Shown: positions 24,906 to 33,271, counted from the stretch's first letter. The stretch: 64,000 nucleotides of DNA from Chersky-267 sp963744115 (GCA_963744115.1 CAVUSI010000003.1:124001-188000); one strand, 5' to 3'. Translations and numbers: made by a program. Notes: generated by a model not told the origin, from the letters alone.

Positions 24906-26120
24906 GTGGTGACCCCATTCCTCCCGGACGACGAGAAGCTGGCGGCCGTCCGAGAGGCGCTCCCGGCGACCGCGGCGGGGATCTACCTGAACGCCGCTGC
25001 GGTCGGCCCGCTGCCGGCGGAGACGCATCGGGCGATGGCCGAGCAGGCGGACCGCGAGCTGCGCGTCGGCCGGGCCAGCCCGGACGACTTCCTCGAGCTG
25101 CTCGAGCGGATGGACGAGGCTCGCGGAGTGATCGCCGCCGTCGCCCGAGCGGATCCGGCCTCCATCGTCCTGACCCACTCGACGAACGAGGCGATCGACC
25201 TCGCGACGCGGGCGATCGACTGGCGGCCCGGTGATCGAGCCGTCATCGGCCGGCTCGATCGTGCCGGCGCCATCGGAGCGCTGGCGAGCCTGCCCGATCG
25301 GGTCGGGATCGAGCTGGTCGAGGCCGAGGTCGGCGTGGACGGCGGCGACAGCCTCGGGGGCGACGACCGTGATGAGGAGCGCGTGCTGGCGGCGTTCGAC
25401 GCCGCCATCGTCCCGGGGACGAGGCTCGTGTCGGTCGGGCATGTGGACTGGACCACGGGTCGGCGGCTGCCGATCGGGCGGATCGCCGAGCTCGCCCATG
25501 CCCGCGGTGCGCTCATCGCGGTCGACGGGTCCCAGGCGATCGGCGCGATCCCCGTCGATGTGACTCGCGCCACGGTCGACTTCTACGCGATGCCTGCCCA
25601 CAAGTGGCTGCTCGGGCCGGAGGGGATGGCGGCGCTCTACGTCGCGCCGAGCATCGCGGTCGGGGATCCGTCGGCCCTGGCCTCGTCCTCGCGACGGTCC
25701 GAGCTATCGGGGTTCGGTCGGGCGCCCGTGGTCGGGATGGCCCGCAGCATCGCCTGGCTATCGATGTACGTCGGCCTCGAGTGGGTCCACGACCGAGGGT
25801 CGACGCTGGCGCGCTCGCTCGCCGGTCGACTGGCCGCGATCCCGGGGGTCGAGGTCGTGACCCCGCGCGGGGCGATGGCGACCCTGGTCGCCTTCCGGGT
25901 CGCCGGCTGGTCCGCGGAGGGCGCATTCGACGAGGTCTCGCGAAGATCGTTCGCCATCTTCCAGACCGTCCCGGGCGATGCGCTTCGGGTCGGCGTCGGC
26001 TTCTACAACAGTGAGGAGGAGCTCGAGCGGTTCGCCGCGACCGTCGAGCTGGTCGCCGCGCACACGCCCGAGACGATCCCGCCGCGGCGCACCCTGACGA
26101 TCATCGGGGACGGCGGGTGA
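24906..26120 (+). CDS. Class V aminotransferase family PLP enzyme
   Basis: 404 residues, fold type I. Visible features are IYLNAAAVGPLP at the N-terminus, VLTHSTNEAIDLATRAI, the PLP-phosphate region SVGHVDWTTGRRLP with Asp in ALIAVDGSQAIGAIPVDV, and the Schiff-base Lys about 233 in MPAHKWLLGPEG. The C-terminal GVGFYNSEEELERF block is typical of the isopenicillin N-epimerase/cysteine desulfurase-like clade. No catalytic Cys loop of NifS/IscS is evident, so desulfurase activity is doubtful. Two consecutive GTG codons begin the frame. It is divergent from a sulfurtransferase, and its stop overlaps the next gene. Confidence 0.82.
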   Translation: MVTPFLPDDEKLAAVREALPATAAGIYLNAAAVGPLPAETHRAMAEQADRELRVGRASPDDFLELLERMDEARGVIAAVARADPASIVLTHSTNEAIDLATRAIDWRPGDRAVIGRLDRAGAIGALASLPDRVGIELVEAEVGVDGGDSLGGDDRDEERVLAAFDAAIVPGTRLVSVGHVDWTTGRRLPIGRIAELAHARGALIAVDGSQAIGAIPVDVTRATVDFYAMPAHKWLLGPEGMAALYVAPSIAVGDPSALASSSRRSELSGFGRAPVVGMARSIAWLSMYVGLEWVHDRGSTLARSLAGRLAAIPGVEVVTPRGAMATLVAFRVAGWSAEGAFDEVSRRSFAIFQTVPGDALRVGVGFYNSEEELERFAATVELVAAHTPETIPPRRTLTIIGDGG

Positions 26121-26539
26121 CCGTCGGTGACGGCGCCGGGCGCCCCGCGCCACCCGACGGGATCCGGCGGCGCGGCTGGGTCGAGGTGCGCTGGCGCCAG
26201 TTCCGGAACGCCCCGCGACCGATCGTCCGGGCGGTCCTCAGCCCGCTCGTGGTCGCGATCGTCCTTGGGTCCCTGTACCTGCTCTACGACGTCGCGCTGT
26301 CGCGCGGCGCCGTCCTGCCCGGCGGCGATCTGCGGTCCCTGGCCGTGCTGATCTTCGTCGCCCTGGTCCTGGCGGTCGGGACGGCTGTCACCTACCTGAT
26401 CGTCCCGCAGCCGACCGGCCCGGGAACACATCGGACGCGGAGCGTCTGGAGTGCGGCTCTCGGCTTCTTCGCCGCGGTCCCGATCGCGTACCTGGTCCTG
26501 GTGGTCGAGGCCCAGGTCCTTCGCCCGCTGCTGGGGTGA
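26117..26539 (+). CDS. Small membrane protein of unknown function
   Basis: 140 residues with a basic N-terminal 40 residues and three hydrophobic segments (SPLVVAIVLGSLYLLYDVAL, SLAVLIFVALVLAVGTAVTYLIV and a third near 110-130). The GTG start overlaps the aminotransferase stop by 4 nt, so the two are cotranslated. There are no recognisable catalytic residues. No family is recognised. Confidence 0.65.
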   Translation: MTVGDGAGRPAPPDGIRRRGWVEVRWRQFRNAPRPIVRAVLSPLVVAIVLGSLYLLYDVALSRGAVLPGGDLRSLAVLIFVALVLAVGTAVTYLIVPQPTGPGTHRTRSVWSAALGFFAAVPIAYLVLVVEAQVLRPLLG

Positions 26540-26634
26540 GCCGGCCCACGGGACGGGACGTTCGTTCGGGGTCGTGGTCCGGACGCACCGCTTCCACGTT
26601 CGGGGGCCCATCCGGGACTAGCCCCTCCGTACCA

Positions 26635-26662
26635 TTCCGCGCTATCGTGCGGTCGCTATCAT
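26635..26662 (+). promoter_or_regulatory. Candidate promoter
   Basis: TTCCGC (26635-26640), a 16-bp spacer and TATCAT (26657-26662) lie about 55 nt before the GTG at 26717, in a 177-bp gap that otherwise holds nothing recognisable. Confidence 0.4.
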
Positions 26663-26716
26663 CTGCCCCGGGACCGTCGCCATCGACGGTTTCGATGGAA
26701 TCGTCCGAGGTCGCGC

Positions 26717-27004
26717 GTGTCATCTGAAGAGCACCACCTCGCTCTGCCCAAGCTCTACGGTGCCCCCGCGTACGCCCGTCCGCCCCGCTCCCTCGAGATC
26801 ATCGAGCGGCCGATCGACCCGGACGACCTTCCCCTCGAGCTCGAGCGGACCGACGACGAGCACGACCTGGTGTCGCGACTGAGCGGCAGCCCGTTCGCCC
26901 CGGTCCTGACCGCACCGACCAATGGTCATGGGCAGCGGCACGCCATCCAGGGCCGTCCGTTCCGCCTGCGGTCCCTGACCGAGAAGCTCTTCCGGGGCGA
27001 CTGA
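26717..27004 (+). CDS. Small hypothetical protein
   Basis: 95 residues, hydrophilic, with neither signal nor membrane helix. The Pro-rich N-terminal segment LPKLYGAPAYARPP and an acidic middle (DPDDLPLELERTDDEHD) suggest a largely disordered or adaptor-like protein; the end (RPFRLRSLTEKLFRGD) is basic. GAGG 7 nt before the GTG and an upstream promoter support that it is expressed. No family is recognised and neighbours give no clue. Confidence 0.55.
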   Translation: MSSEEHHLALPKLYGAPAYARPPRSLEIIERPIDPDDLPLELERTDDEHDLVSRLSGSPFAPVLTAPTNGHGQRHAIQGRPFRLRSLTEKLFRGD

Positions 27005-27068
27005 CCCCGGCCGGGGCCCGGCGCCGTCCAGCGTGCCCGGTCCCCAGAGACGCCCAGGAGCCGATACC

Positions 27069-27102
27069 TAGACATCCACCCGCGTTGCTGCGTACGATAC
27101 GC
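27069..27102 (+). promoter_or_regulatory. Leaderless promoter with dyad over the -10 (molybdate regulator)
   Basis: TAGACA (27069-27074), an 18-bp spacer and TACGAT (27093-27098) lie 7 nt before the ATG at 27106. A perfect inverted repeat GCGTA-CGA-TACGC (27090-27102) covers the -10, a position suited to repression. The downstream gene encodes a DNA-binding protein with a molybdate-binding domain, so autoregulation is inferred. Confidence 0.55.
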
Positions 27103-27105
27103 GGC

Positions 27106-27519
27106 ATGTCCGCACCCGACGCCCGCATGCTCCGGATCGGCGAGGCCGCCGAGCTGCTCGGGGTCGGAGTGGACACGCTTCGACGCTGGGAGGCGGACGG
27201 CCGGCTCGAGACCGTCCGGACCGAGGGGGGGCAGCGCCTCGTCGCGCTCGCCGAGGTGAGCCGGCTCCTGGCCGAGCGACGACGGTCCACCAGCGACCGC
27301 CCCATCGTCGCCCAGTCAGCGCGAAACCGGTTCAGCGGGATCGTCACCCGGGTCGAGCGCGACGGCGTCGTCGCCGTCGTCGAGGTCCTGTGCGGACCGC
27401 ATCGGCTGGTCAGCCTGATGACCGCCGAGGCCGTCGACGACCTCGGGCTCGCGGTCGGCGTCGAGGCCGTCTGCGTCGTCAAGGCGACCCAGGTCATCGT
27501 CGAGATCCCCGCCGCATGA
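27106..27519 (+). CDS. Molybdate-responsive regulator (MerR-like HTH plus TOBE domain)
   Basis: 137 residues. An excisionase/MerR-type winged HTH (LRIGEAAELLGVGVDTLRRWEADGRL, residues about 9-34) is followed by a single TOBE/molbindin domain (SARNRFSGIVTRVERDG through VVKATQVIVEI, about 70-134). TOBE domains of this kind bind molybdate or tungstate oligomerically. Its last codons overlap an ATG in the modA frame, so it leads the modAB operon. It differs from classical ModE, which has a LysR-like HTH and paired TOBE domains. Confidence 0.83.
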   Translation: MSAPDARMLRIGEAAELLGVGVDTLRRWEADGRLETVRTEGGQRLVALAEVSRLLAERRRSTSDRPIVAQSARNRFSGIVTRVERDGVVAVVEVLCGPHRLVSLMTAEAVDDLGLAVGVEAVCVVKATQVIVEIPAA

Positions 27520-27533
27520 CGAAGGGGAGTCCC

Positions 27534-28406
27534 ATGTCCGCCAGCCGCCGGTCCAGTCTGCTCGTCGTCGTGGCGCTGCTGGCCGTGGCCTGCTCGAGCG
27601 ACGGTTCGACGGTCGCGCCGTCCGCGGCGGTCACCGCCGCGCCACCCACCGCTGGTCCGTCGGTCGCGGCATCGAGCGCCCCGAGCGCCGCCGCCGAGGT
27701 CGACCTCACGGTCTACGGCGCCGCCTCGCTCAAGAAGGCGTTCGGCGACATCAAGACCGCCTATGAGGCGGCGAACCCCGGCGTCAAGCTGACCATGTCG
27801 TTCGACGCATCGAGTGCGCTCGAGACGCAGATCGAACAGGGCGCCCCGGCCGATGTCTTCGCCTCCGCAGATACGAGGAACCCGCAGAAGCTCGTCGATG
27901 GCGGGTTCGCGACCGGGCCGGTCACGAACTTCGCGGGCAACAAGCTCACCGTCATCGTACCGACGGCGAACCCGGGCGGTGTCGCCTCGCCTGCCGACCT
28001 GGCCAGGACGGGGCTCAAGGTCGTCGGCGCGGGTGACGACGTGCCGATCACGAAGTACGCCAACCAGCTCCTCGACAACCTGGCGAAGCAGGCGGACTAC
28101 CCCGCCGACTTCGCGACCAAGGTCAAGGCGAACATCGTGTCCAAGGAGGACAACGTCGCGGCGGTCGTGTCGAAGGTCGAGCTCGGCGAAGGGGACGCCG
28201 CGATCGTCTACGTCACGGACGCCAAGGGCTCGGCCAAGCTGACCCCGGTCCCGGTGCCGGACGCCGCGAACGTCCCGGCGACCTACGGCGCGGTCCCGGT
28301 CGAGGCGTCGAAGAACCCGGCGGCGGCCGCAGCGTTCATCAGCTGGCTCGCCGGGCCCGACGGCCAGGCGATCCTCGCGAAGTACGGGTTCCTCGCGCCG
28401 TCGTGA
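27534..28406 (+). CDS. modA: Molybdate ABC transporter substrate-binding lipoprotein ModA
   Basis: 290 residues. The lipoprotein signal ends near VAC and is followed by an Ala/Pro/Ser linker. The binding domain begins VDLTVYGAASLKKAFGDI and contains SFDASSALETQIEQGAPADVFASAD, the oxyanion-binding signatures of ModA, then AAVVSKVELGEGDAAIVYVTDA. The ATG at 27534 is chosen because GGGGAG lies 4 nt upstream; an ATG at 27516 overlaps the regulator stop. ModB follows. No modC ATPase is present in the locus. Confidence 0.9.
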   Translation: MSASRRSSLLVVVALLAVACSSDGSTVAPSAAVTAAPPTAGPSVAASSAPSAAAEVDLTVYGAASLKKAFGDIKTAYEAANPGVKLTMSFDASSALETQIEQGAPADVFASADTRNPQKLVDGGFATGPVTNFAGNKLTVIVPTANPGGVASPADLARTGLKVVGAGDDVPITKYANQLLDNLAKQADYPADFATKVKANIVSKEDNVAAVVSKVELGEGDAAIVYVTDAKGSAKLTPVPVPDAANVPATYGAVPVEASKNPAAAAAFISWLAGPDGQAILAKYGFLAPS

Positions 28407-28425
28407 GCGCAGGCGATCGCGTCCG

Positions 28426-29295
28426 ATGACCGGCAGCGCGGTCGCGCGGCCGGGGAGGCGGCCGACGACCCGTACCCAGGCTCGGTCGTCGCTCCGATCG
28501 ATCCCGCCCGTCGTCATCCTGGTCGCGGCGATCGCCGTCGCGCTGCTGGCGCTGCCGGTCGTCGCCCTCCTGGTCAAGGCCATCGGCGGGGGCGCGCTGG
28601 CCGGGGCGTTCTCCGACCCCGCGATCGTCGCCGCGCTGACGCTCAGCCTGGTCACGACGGGAGTGAGCCTGGTCATCACCGTGGTCCTCGGGACGCCGCT
28701 CGCGTTCGTGCTCGCCCGACGCCGCTTCCCCGGCTCGCCGCTCGTCGAGGCGATCGTCGACCTGCCGATCGTCCTTCCGCCGTCGGTCGCCGGACTGGCG
28801 CTGCTGCTCGCCGTGGGTCGCCGCGGTCTCCTCGGCGACCCGCTCCACGCGGTCGGGATCGAGCTGCCCTTCACGACCGTGGCGGTGATCCTGGCCCAGA
28901 CGTTCGTGTCGGCGCCGTTCTTCATCCGGGCGGCGCGCTCGGGGTTCATCGGCGTCGACTCCGACCTCGAGGACGCGGCGCGCTGCGACGGTGCGGACGA
29001 GTGGGCGGTCGTCCGGCGGATCACCGTCCCGCTCGCCCGAGCGGCGCTCGCCTCCGGCCTGGTCCTCAGCTGGGCCCGGGCGATGGGTGAGTTCGGCGCG
29101 ACGATCATGTTCGCCGGCAACGTCCAGGGCCTGACCCAGACCCTGCCCCTCGTGGTCTACTCCGAGTTCCAGTCGAGCCTCGACGCCTCGATCGCGGCGG
29201 CCGCGATCCTCGTCCTCGCCGCGCTCGGCGTCCTCCTCGCGGTCCGGATCGTCCACTGGCGATCGGTCTTCGCCGGCAGCGCGGTCCTGCCATGA
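28426..29295 (+). CDS. modB: Molybdate ABC transporter permease ModB
   Basis: 289 residues with about six membrane helices after a 30-residue basic cytosolic start. Typical ModB segments are LPIVLPPSVAGLALLLAVGRRG and the ATPase-coupling motif around CDGADEWAVVRRITVPLAR, followed by SWARAMGEFGATIMFAGNVQG. It is 19 nt downstream of modA. Because no modC lies nearby, the ATPase must be encoded elsewhere, or an ATPase of another importer is shared. Confidence 0.88.
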   Translation: MTGSAVARPGRRPTTRTQARSSLRSIPPVVILVAAIAVALLALPVVALLVKAIGGGALAGAFSDPAIVAALTLSLVTTGVSLVITVVLGTPLAFVLARRRFPGSPLVEAIVDLPIVLPPSVAGLALLLAVGRRGLLGDPLHAVGIELPFTTVAVILAQTFVSAPFFIRAARSGFIGVDSDLEDAARCDGADEWAVVRRITVPLARAALASGLVLSWARAMGEFGATIMFAGNVQGLTQTLPLVVYSEFQSSLDASIAAAAILVLAALGVLLAVRIVHWRSVFAGSAVLP

Positions 29296-29350
29296 CCCAC
29301 GACCAGCCTCCCGACCAGCGCCGTGGCTGCCGCCCGGTGCGCCGGGCGAT

Positions 29351-30077
29351 ATGAGCCGACCGCTTCGGGTCTTCGCGGCCGGATCGCTCCGTCCGGCCTT
29401 CGAACCGAGCCTGACGGGGCCGTCCGCGTGGCCCGACGGACCGGTCGTCTTCCGCTACGCCAACGCACGAGACCTCGCCCACGCGATCGAGCGCGGCGAG
29501 CTGGCCGATGTCTTCGCCTCGGCCAGCTCGACCGACCCTGCTCGTCTCGAGGCGTCCGGTCGCCTGGCGCGGGTCGTGCCGTTCGCGAGGAACCGGGTGG
29601 TGATCGGGGTGCCCGCCGAAGGGCCGAGCCGGATCGAGGACGTCGCCGACCTCGGGCGGCCCGGCACGAGGGTGGTGATCGAGATCGCCGGCGTCCCGCT
29701 CGGCGAGTACACGCGCGAGGCGCTCGGACGACTCGACCGATCCGGACCTGGCCGAGGCGATCCTCGGGAACGTCGTCAGCCAGGAGGTCGACGTCGCGTC
29801 GGTCGTCGCCCGCCTGACCGACGGGTCGGCCGACGCCGGCTTCGTGTATCGAACCGATGTGCTGGCCTCCGAGGGGCGACTGTCGACGATCGAGCTGCCA
29901 CCGGAGGCCCGGGTCGAGGCGACCTACTGGGTCGGTCTCGTCCGCGGGTTCGATCGCGGGGCGCAGGCGCGATCGTGGCAGGACTGGCTGCTCGGCCCGA
30001 CAGGCCGGGGCCTGCTGGAGGCCGCCGGGTTCGACGCCGTGGAGCCGGTGCTAGCATCCGGTCCGACGGGGGAGTAG
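29351..30077 (+). pseudogene. Second ModA-like binding protein, frameshifted and without signal peptide
   Basis: The first frame from ATG 29351 reads LRVFAAGSLRPAFEP, RDLAHAIERGELADVFASAS and VVIEIAGVPLGEYTREALG. Near 29729 the homology moves by +1 into the frame STDPDLAEAILGNVVSQEVD through LLEAAGFDAVEPVLASG, ending at 30077. Skipping one C at 29729 restores a single protein of about 241 residues. There is no signal peptide, unlike the ModA two genes upstream. A sequencing or assembly error would also explain the shift. The stop codon lies inside the tRNA gene that follows. Confidence 0.7.
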
Positions 30078-30144
30078 CTCAGCGGTTGAGAGCAGCCGTC
30101 TTATACACGGCCGGTCCCTGGTTCGAATCCAGGCTCCCCTACCA
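30068..30144 (+). tRNA. tRNA-Ile, anticodon UAU
   Basis: A complete 77-nt cloverleaf with encoded CCA. The acceptor is 30068-30074 paired to CTCCCCT (first pair G-U), the D stem GCTC/GAGC, the anticodon stem GCCGT/ACGGC with loop CTTATAC (anticodon TAT at 30102-30104), a 5-nt variable loop, and a T stem CCTGG/CCAGG with TTCGAAT loop. UAU reads the AUA isoleucine codon; most bacteria instead use a lysidine-modified CAU tRNA. It overlaps the 3' end of the frameshifted modA-like gene by 10 nt. Confidence 0.9.
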
Positions 30145-30204
30145 GCCTCGGGTCCGTCGATCGGGGCTGGCGACTCGGCCGAGTCGCGTGGTACGAATCG
30201 CGCC

Positions 30205-31488
30205 ATGACCGCGAGCGCCGCCACCGTCCGACCGCGGTGGCATTACGCCTTCGTCGTCGCCCTGGTCACGTTCGCGGTGATCATGGTCAGTGCCGGCGTC
30301 CGGGCGGTGCCCGGTGTCCTGATCAAGCCGTTCGAGGACGAGTACGGCTGGAACCGGGGCAGCATCTCGCTCGCCGTCGCGATCAGCATCCTCGCCTACG
30401 GCTTCGCGGCGCCGCTGGCGGGCGGCCTGATCGATCGCTTCGGGCCGCGCCGGATCGCGGTCGCCGGGTGTGCCCTGATCGCCTGCGGCCTGCTGCCGAT
30501 GCTGTGGATGACCCAGGAGTGGCAGCTGTTCCTGTTCTGGGGCCTCGTCGTCGGGGCCGGGACCGGCGCGATCGGGGGCGTTCTCGGGGCGACGATCGCG
30601 ACCCGCTGGTTCCGGACCCATCGCGGGATGGTCGTCGGGCTGTTCGCCGCGGCGTCGTCCGCGGGCCAGCTCATCTTCCTGCCGTCGCTGGTCGCCCTGT
30701 CCGTGTCCAGCGGCTGGCGGGCCGCGATCGCGGCGTTGGCGATCGCGGTCATCGCGGTGACGATCCCGACCCTGTTCTTCCTGCGCGATCGCCCGTCGGA
30801 CCTCGGGATCCAGCCGTACGGCGACGACGGCTCGAAGGAGGCGGCCGAGCTGGAGCGGGCGGAAGCCACCCACGGCTCGACGCTCCGCCAGGCCGCCCAT
30901 ACGCGTGACTTCTGGCTCCTCGCGTCGAGCTTCTTCGTCTGCGGGTTCACCTCGAATGGCCTGATCGGGACGCACCTCATCCCGCACGCGGTGGAGCACG
31001 GGTTCACGGAGGTCACGGCGGCGACCGCGGTCGGCCTGATGGGGATGATGAACGTCGTCGGCACGCTGGCCAGCGGCTGGCTGACCGACCGCTACGACAA
31101 CCGCCGGCTGCTCGCCTTCTACTACGCCTTCCGAGCCCTGTCGATCGCCTTCCTGCCGGTGATCCTGGCCGTGCCCTGGCTGTTCGTGTTCGCCATCGTC
31201 TACGGTCTCGACTGGATCGCGACCGTCCCGCCGACGGTCAACCTCACGTCGCGGCTCTACGGCCGGGCGCACATGGGCACGATCTACGGCTGGATCTTCT
31301 GCTCACACATGATCGGTGCCGCGCTGGCCGCCTATCTCGGCGGCGCGGTCCATGACGCGCTCGGCGACTACACCTCGATGTTCCTGGCGGCGAGCCTGCT
31401 CGGCTTCATCGCGGCCGGGCTGGCGATGCGGATCTCGATCCCCGGCCGACCCGACCCGACCCCCGAGGCGACCCCCGCCGCGGCGTAG
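30205..31488 (+). CDS. MFS transporter, OFA (oxalate/formate antiporter)-like
   Basis: 427 residues with twelve predicted helices and the MFS loop motif GLIDRFGPRRIAVAG between helices 2 and 3, repeated as SGWLTDRYDNRRLL in the second half. The loop WFRTHRGMVVGLFAAASSAGQL and the late GRAHMGTIYGWIFCSHMIG block are typical of the monocarboxylate/OFA branch. The ATG is 60 nt after the tRNA. Substrate is likely a small carboxylate. It ends 7 bp from the convergent proline dehydrogenase gene. Confidence 0.83.
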   Translation: MTASAATVRPRWHYAFVVALVTFAVIMVSAGVRAVPGVLIKPFEDEYGWNRGSISLAVAISILAYGFAAPLAGGLIDRFGPRRIAVAGCALIACGLLPMLWMTQEWQLFLFWGLVVGAGTGAIGGVLGATIATRWFRTHRGMVVGLFAAASSAGQLIFLPSLVALSVSSGWRAAIAALAIAVIAVTIPTLFFLRDRPSDLGIQPYGDDGSKEAAELERAEATHGSTLRQAAHTRDFWLLASSFFVCGFTSNGLIGTHLIPHAVEHGFTEVTAATAVGLMGMMNVVGTLASGWLTDRYDNRRLLAFYYAFRALSIAFLPVILAVPWLFVFAIVYGLDWIATVPPTVNLTSRLYGRAHMGTIYGWIFCSHMIGAALAAYLGGAVHDALGDYTSMFLAASLLGFIAAGLAMRISIPGRPDPTPEATPAAA

Positions 31489-31495
31489 CTCGTCG

Positions 31496-32416
31496 CTACC
31501 AGGGCAGGATCTGGCGAAGAGCGAACAGGACGTTGGCCGGGCGCTCGGCCAGGCGGCGCATGTACCACGGGTACCAGTGCTCACCGTAGGCGATGAGACA
31601 GCGCACCTTGAATCCGCGGGCTGCGAGCTTGCGCTGCTGGTCGACCCGGATGCCGTACAGCATCTCGACCTCGATCTGCCCTGGCTCCAGGCCGATCGCC
31701 CCCCCGGACCGGGCGATCTGCTCGACGAGGTCGACGTCGTGCGTGCCGGCCTGGAACCGGGCCCCGCCGTCGCGGACCGCCTGGATGAATGTGGTGGCGA
31801 TCCCCAGGAACGCCGCGTCGACCTCGCGCTTGGCGTGGTAGGCGATCGCGGCCGGCTCGGCGTAGGCGCCCTTGACCAACCGGATGGCCGGTCGGATCGG
31901 GAGGAGTCGCTGGACATCGGCAGGCGTCCGATGGAGATAGGCCTGGAGGCACAGTCCGACGTTCTCGTGCCCGGCCCGGACCCGCTCGTAGAAGGCGATC
32001 GTGCCTTCCACGTAGTCGCTGCCCTCCATGTCGATCCAGGCGAACGTCCCGATCTCGGCCGCCCGCGCGGCGATGGACTCGAAGTGCCGAAAGGCCGCCT
32101 CGACGTCGAGGTCGTAGCCGAGCTGGGTCAGCTTGATCGACACCTCGGCATCGAGCTTGTTGGCCTCGATCTGGTCGAGGACCGTCAGATAGTGCGTGGC
32201 GACCGCATCGGCCTCGCTCGGATCGGTGACGTTCTCGCCGAGTCGGGTGAAGGCCGCCGTCACACCTCCTGCACGGGTCGTCTTGGCAGCCGAGATCGCC
32301 GACGCGAGATCCTCGCCGGGCATGAAGCTCCGGACGGCTCGACGGACGAAGCGGAGGCGGGGCACGCGCTCCTTGAGCCACGCGTTGCGTGCCATCCAGA
32401 GCAGGATCGTCCGCAT
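31496..32416 (-). CDS. putA: Proline dehydrogenase
   Basis: 306-residue stand-alone FAD-dependent proline dehydrogenase that oxidises proline to pyrroline-5-carboxylate. Visible blocks are AEVSIKLTQLGYDLD, TFAWIDMEGSDYVE, the flavin/substrate segment IRLVKGAYAEP, FQAGTHDVDLVEQ and the C-terminal YGEHWYPWYMRRLAERPANV with the Tyr/Arg/Arg substrate residues. The length matches the monofunctional Thermus and Deinococcus enzymes, so it lacks the P5C dehydrogenase half of long PutA. TACTCT about 40 nt upstream could be its -10. No P5C dehydrogenase gene is adjacent. Confidence 0.88.
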   Translation of the reverse strand: MRTILLWMARNAWLKERVPRLRFVRRAVRSFMPGEDLASAISAAKTTRAGGVTAAFTRLGENVTDPSEADAVATHYLTVLDQIEANKLDAEVSIKLTQLGYDLDVEAAFRHFESIAARAAEIGTFAWIDMEGSDYVEGTIAFYERVRAGHENVGLCLQAYLHRTPADVQRLLPIRPAIRLVKGAYAEPAAIAYHAKREVDAAFLGIATTFIQAVRDGGARFQAGTHDVDLVEQIARSGGAIGLEPGQIEVEMLYGIRVDQQRKLAARGFKVRCLIAYGEHWYPWYMRRLAERPANVLFALRQILPW

Positions 32417-32485
32417 CGTCGTCTACCCCGGGAGCGATCGTCGTCGTCCCAAGAGTAGCGCCGTCGAGGTGTCGCGGGGGACGCG

Positions 32486-33271
32486 TCAGACGACGGAGCG
32501 GAGGAGCTCGACGACCTGCGTCCGGCGCTCCGGGGTGAAGCCACGCTGGACGGGCAGCGAGTTGAGGTACGCCGGGATCGTCTCCCGGGTGACCACGGCA
32601 CAGTTGGCGGTCCGCTTGATGAGGTCGTCGGACGAGACGACGGCCGCGTGGACGCGGACCACGAAGCCGCGGTCCTCGGCGGTCAGCCAATGGCGGACGC
32701 GATCCGCGCTCCGGACCGTCCGCTCGAGCGGGCTTTCGAGCGGGACCCAGCGGTCCTTGCCCACCCTGAGCTCCCACCGCCCGGCATCGACCCGGATCAG
32801 CGCCGCCGGCGGCGCCGGTTCGAACACGGCGATCCCATGCGGGCCGACGATGATCTCGGACACGATCCGACCGTCCGGCAGGCGGACGTTCGTCGCCGCG
32901 GCATAGTCCGATCCGAGGACGCGGCTCAGCCCGACGACCGGGTGCGGCCTCGTCCGCAGCATGGACGTTCGTTCCGCGACCCCCGCCAGCCAGGCGACGC
33001 CCGCGATCGCGGCCGTCGCCGGCGCGACGATGAGGAGGGTCCAGCCGATCACTCCGACCACGACCCGGATGCCGCTCGACCGCGGTTCCGGGATGAACGC
33101 CTGGCTGAACGGGGTGGCGAGGGCGAGGTAGGCGAGGACCACGCCGAGCCCGACGAGGAGCAACCCGATGGTCGCCCCGGTCACGACCGACAGGCGGGAG
33201 ATCGACCGCGTCGGGGCCGGCTGGAAGACCTGCATGCCGTCAGACTGCGGGAGCCTCGGGCGATCCGCCAT
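32486..33271 (-). CDS. Membrane-anchored protein with NERD-like domain
   Basis: 261 residues. Two membrane helices lie near residues 22-45 and 62-90 (LSVVTGATIGLLLVGLGVV; VVVGVIGWTLLIVAPATAAI), followed by a soluble domain. SEIIVGPHGIAVFEPAPPAAL resembles the core strand pair of the NERD (nuclease-related) domain, and KDRWVPLESPLERTVRSADRVRHWL fits its following helix. The catalytic Asp/Glu/Lys set of an active nuclease is not clearly complete. It is 69 nt upstream of proline dehydrogenase on the same strand and divergent from a large membrane protein. Function uncertain. Confidence 0.6.
   Translation of the reverse strand: MADRPRLPQSDGMQVFQPAPTRSISRLSVVTGATIGLLLVGLGVVLAYLALATPFSQAFIPEPRSSGIRVVVGVIGWTLLIVAPATAAIAGVAWLAGVAERTSMLRTRPHPVVGLSRVLGSDYAAATNVRLPDGRIVSEIIVGPHGIAVFEPAPPAALIRVDAGRWELRVGKDRWVPLESPLERTVRSADRVRHWLTAEDRGFVVRVHAAVVSSDDLIKRTANCAVVTRETIPAYLNSLPVQRGFTPERRTQVVELLRSVV

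Noticed and set aside
29720..29745. Programmed +1 frameshifting in the second modA-like gene
   Set aside because: No slippery codon, stop codon or stimulatory structure is evident at the site; decay or sequence error is simpler.
31484..31500. Short GTAGC/GCTAC inverted repeat between the MFS and proline dehydrogenase genes as a terminator
   Set aside because: Only 5 bp with no U tract; it overlaps coding sequence and is too weak.
32486..33271. Active nuclease function for the NERD-like protein
   Set aside because: The catalytic acidic/Lys set is not clearly complete, so only fold resemblance is reported.
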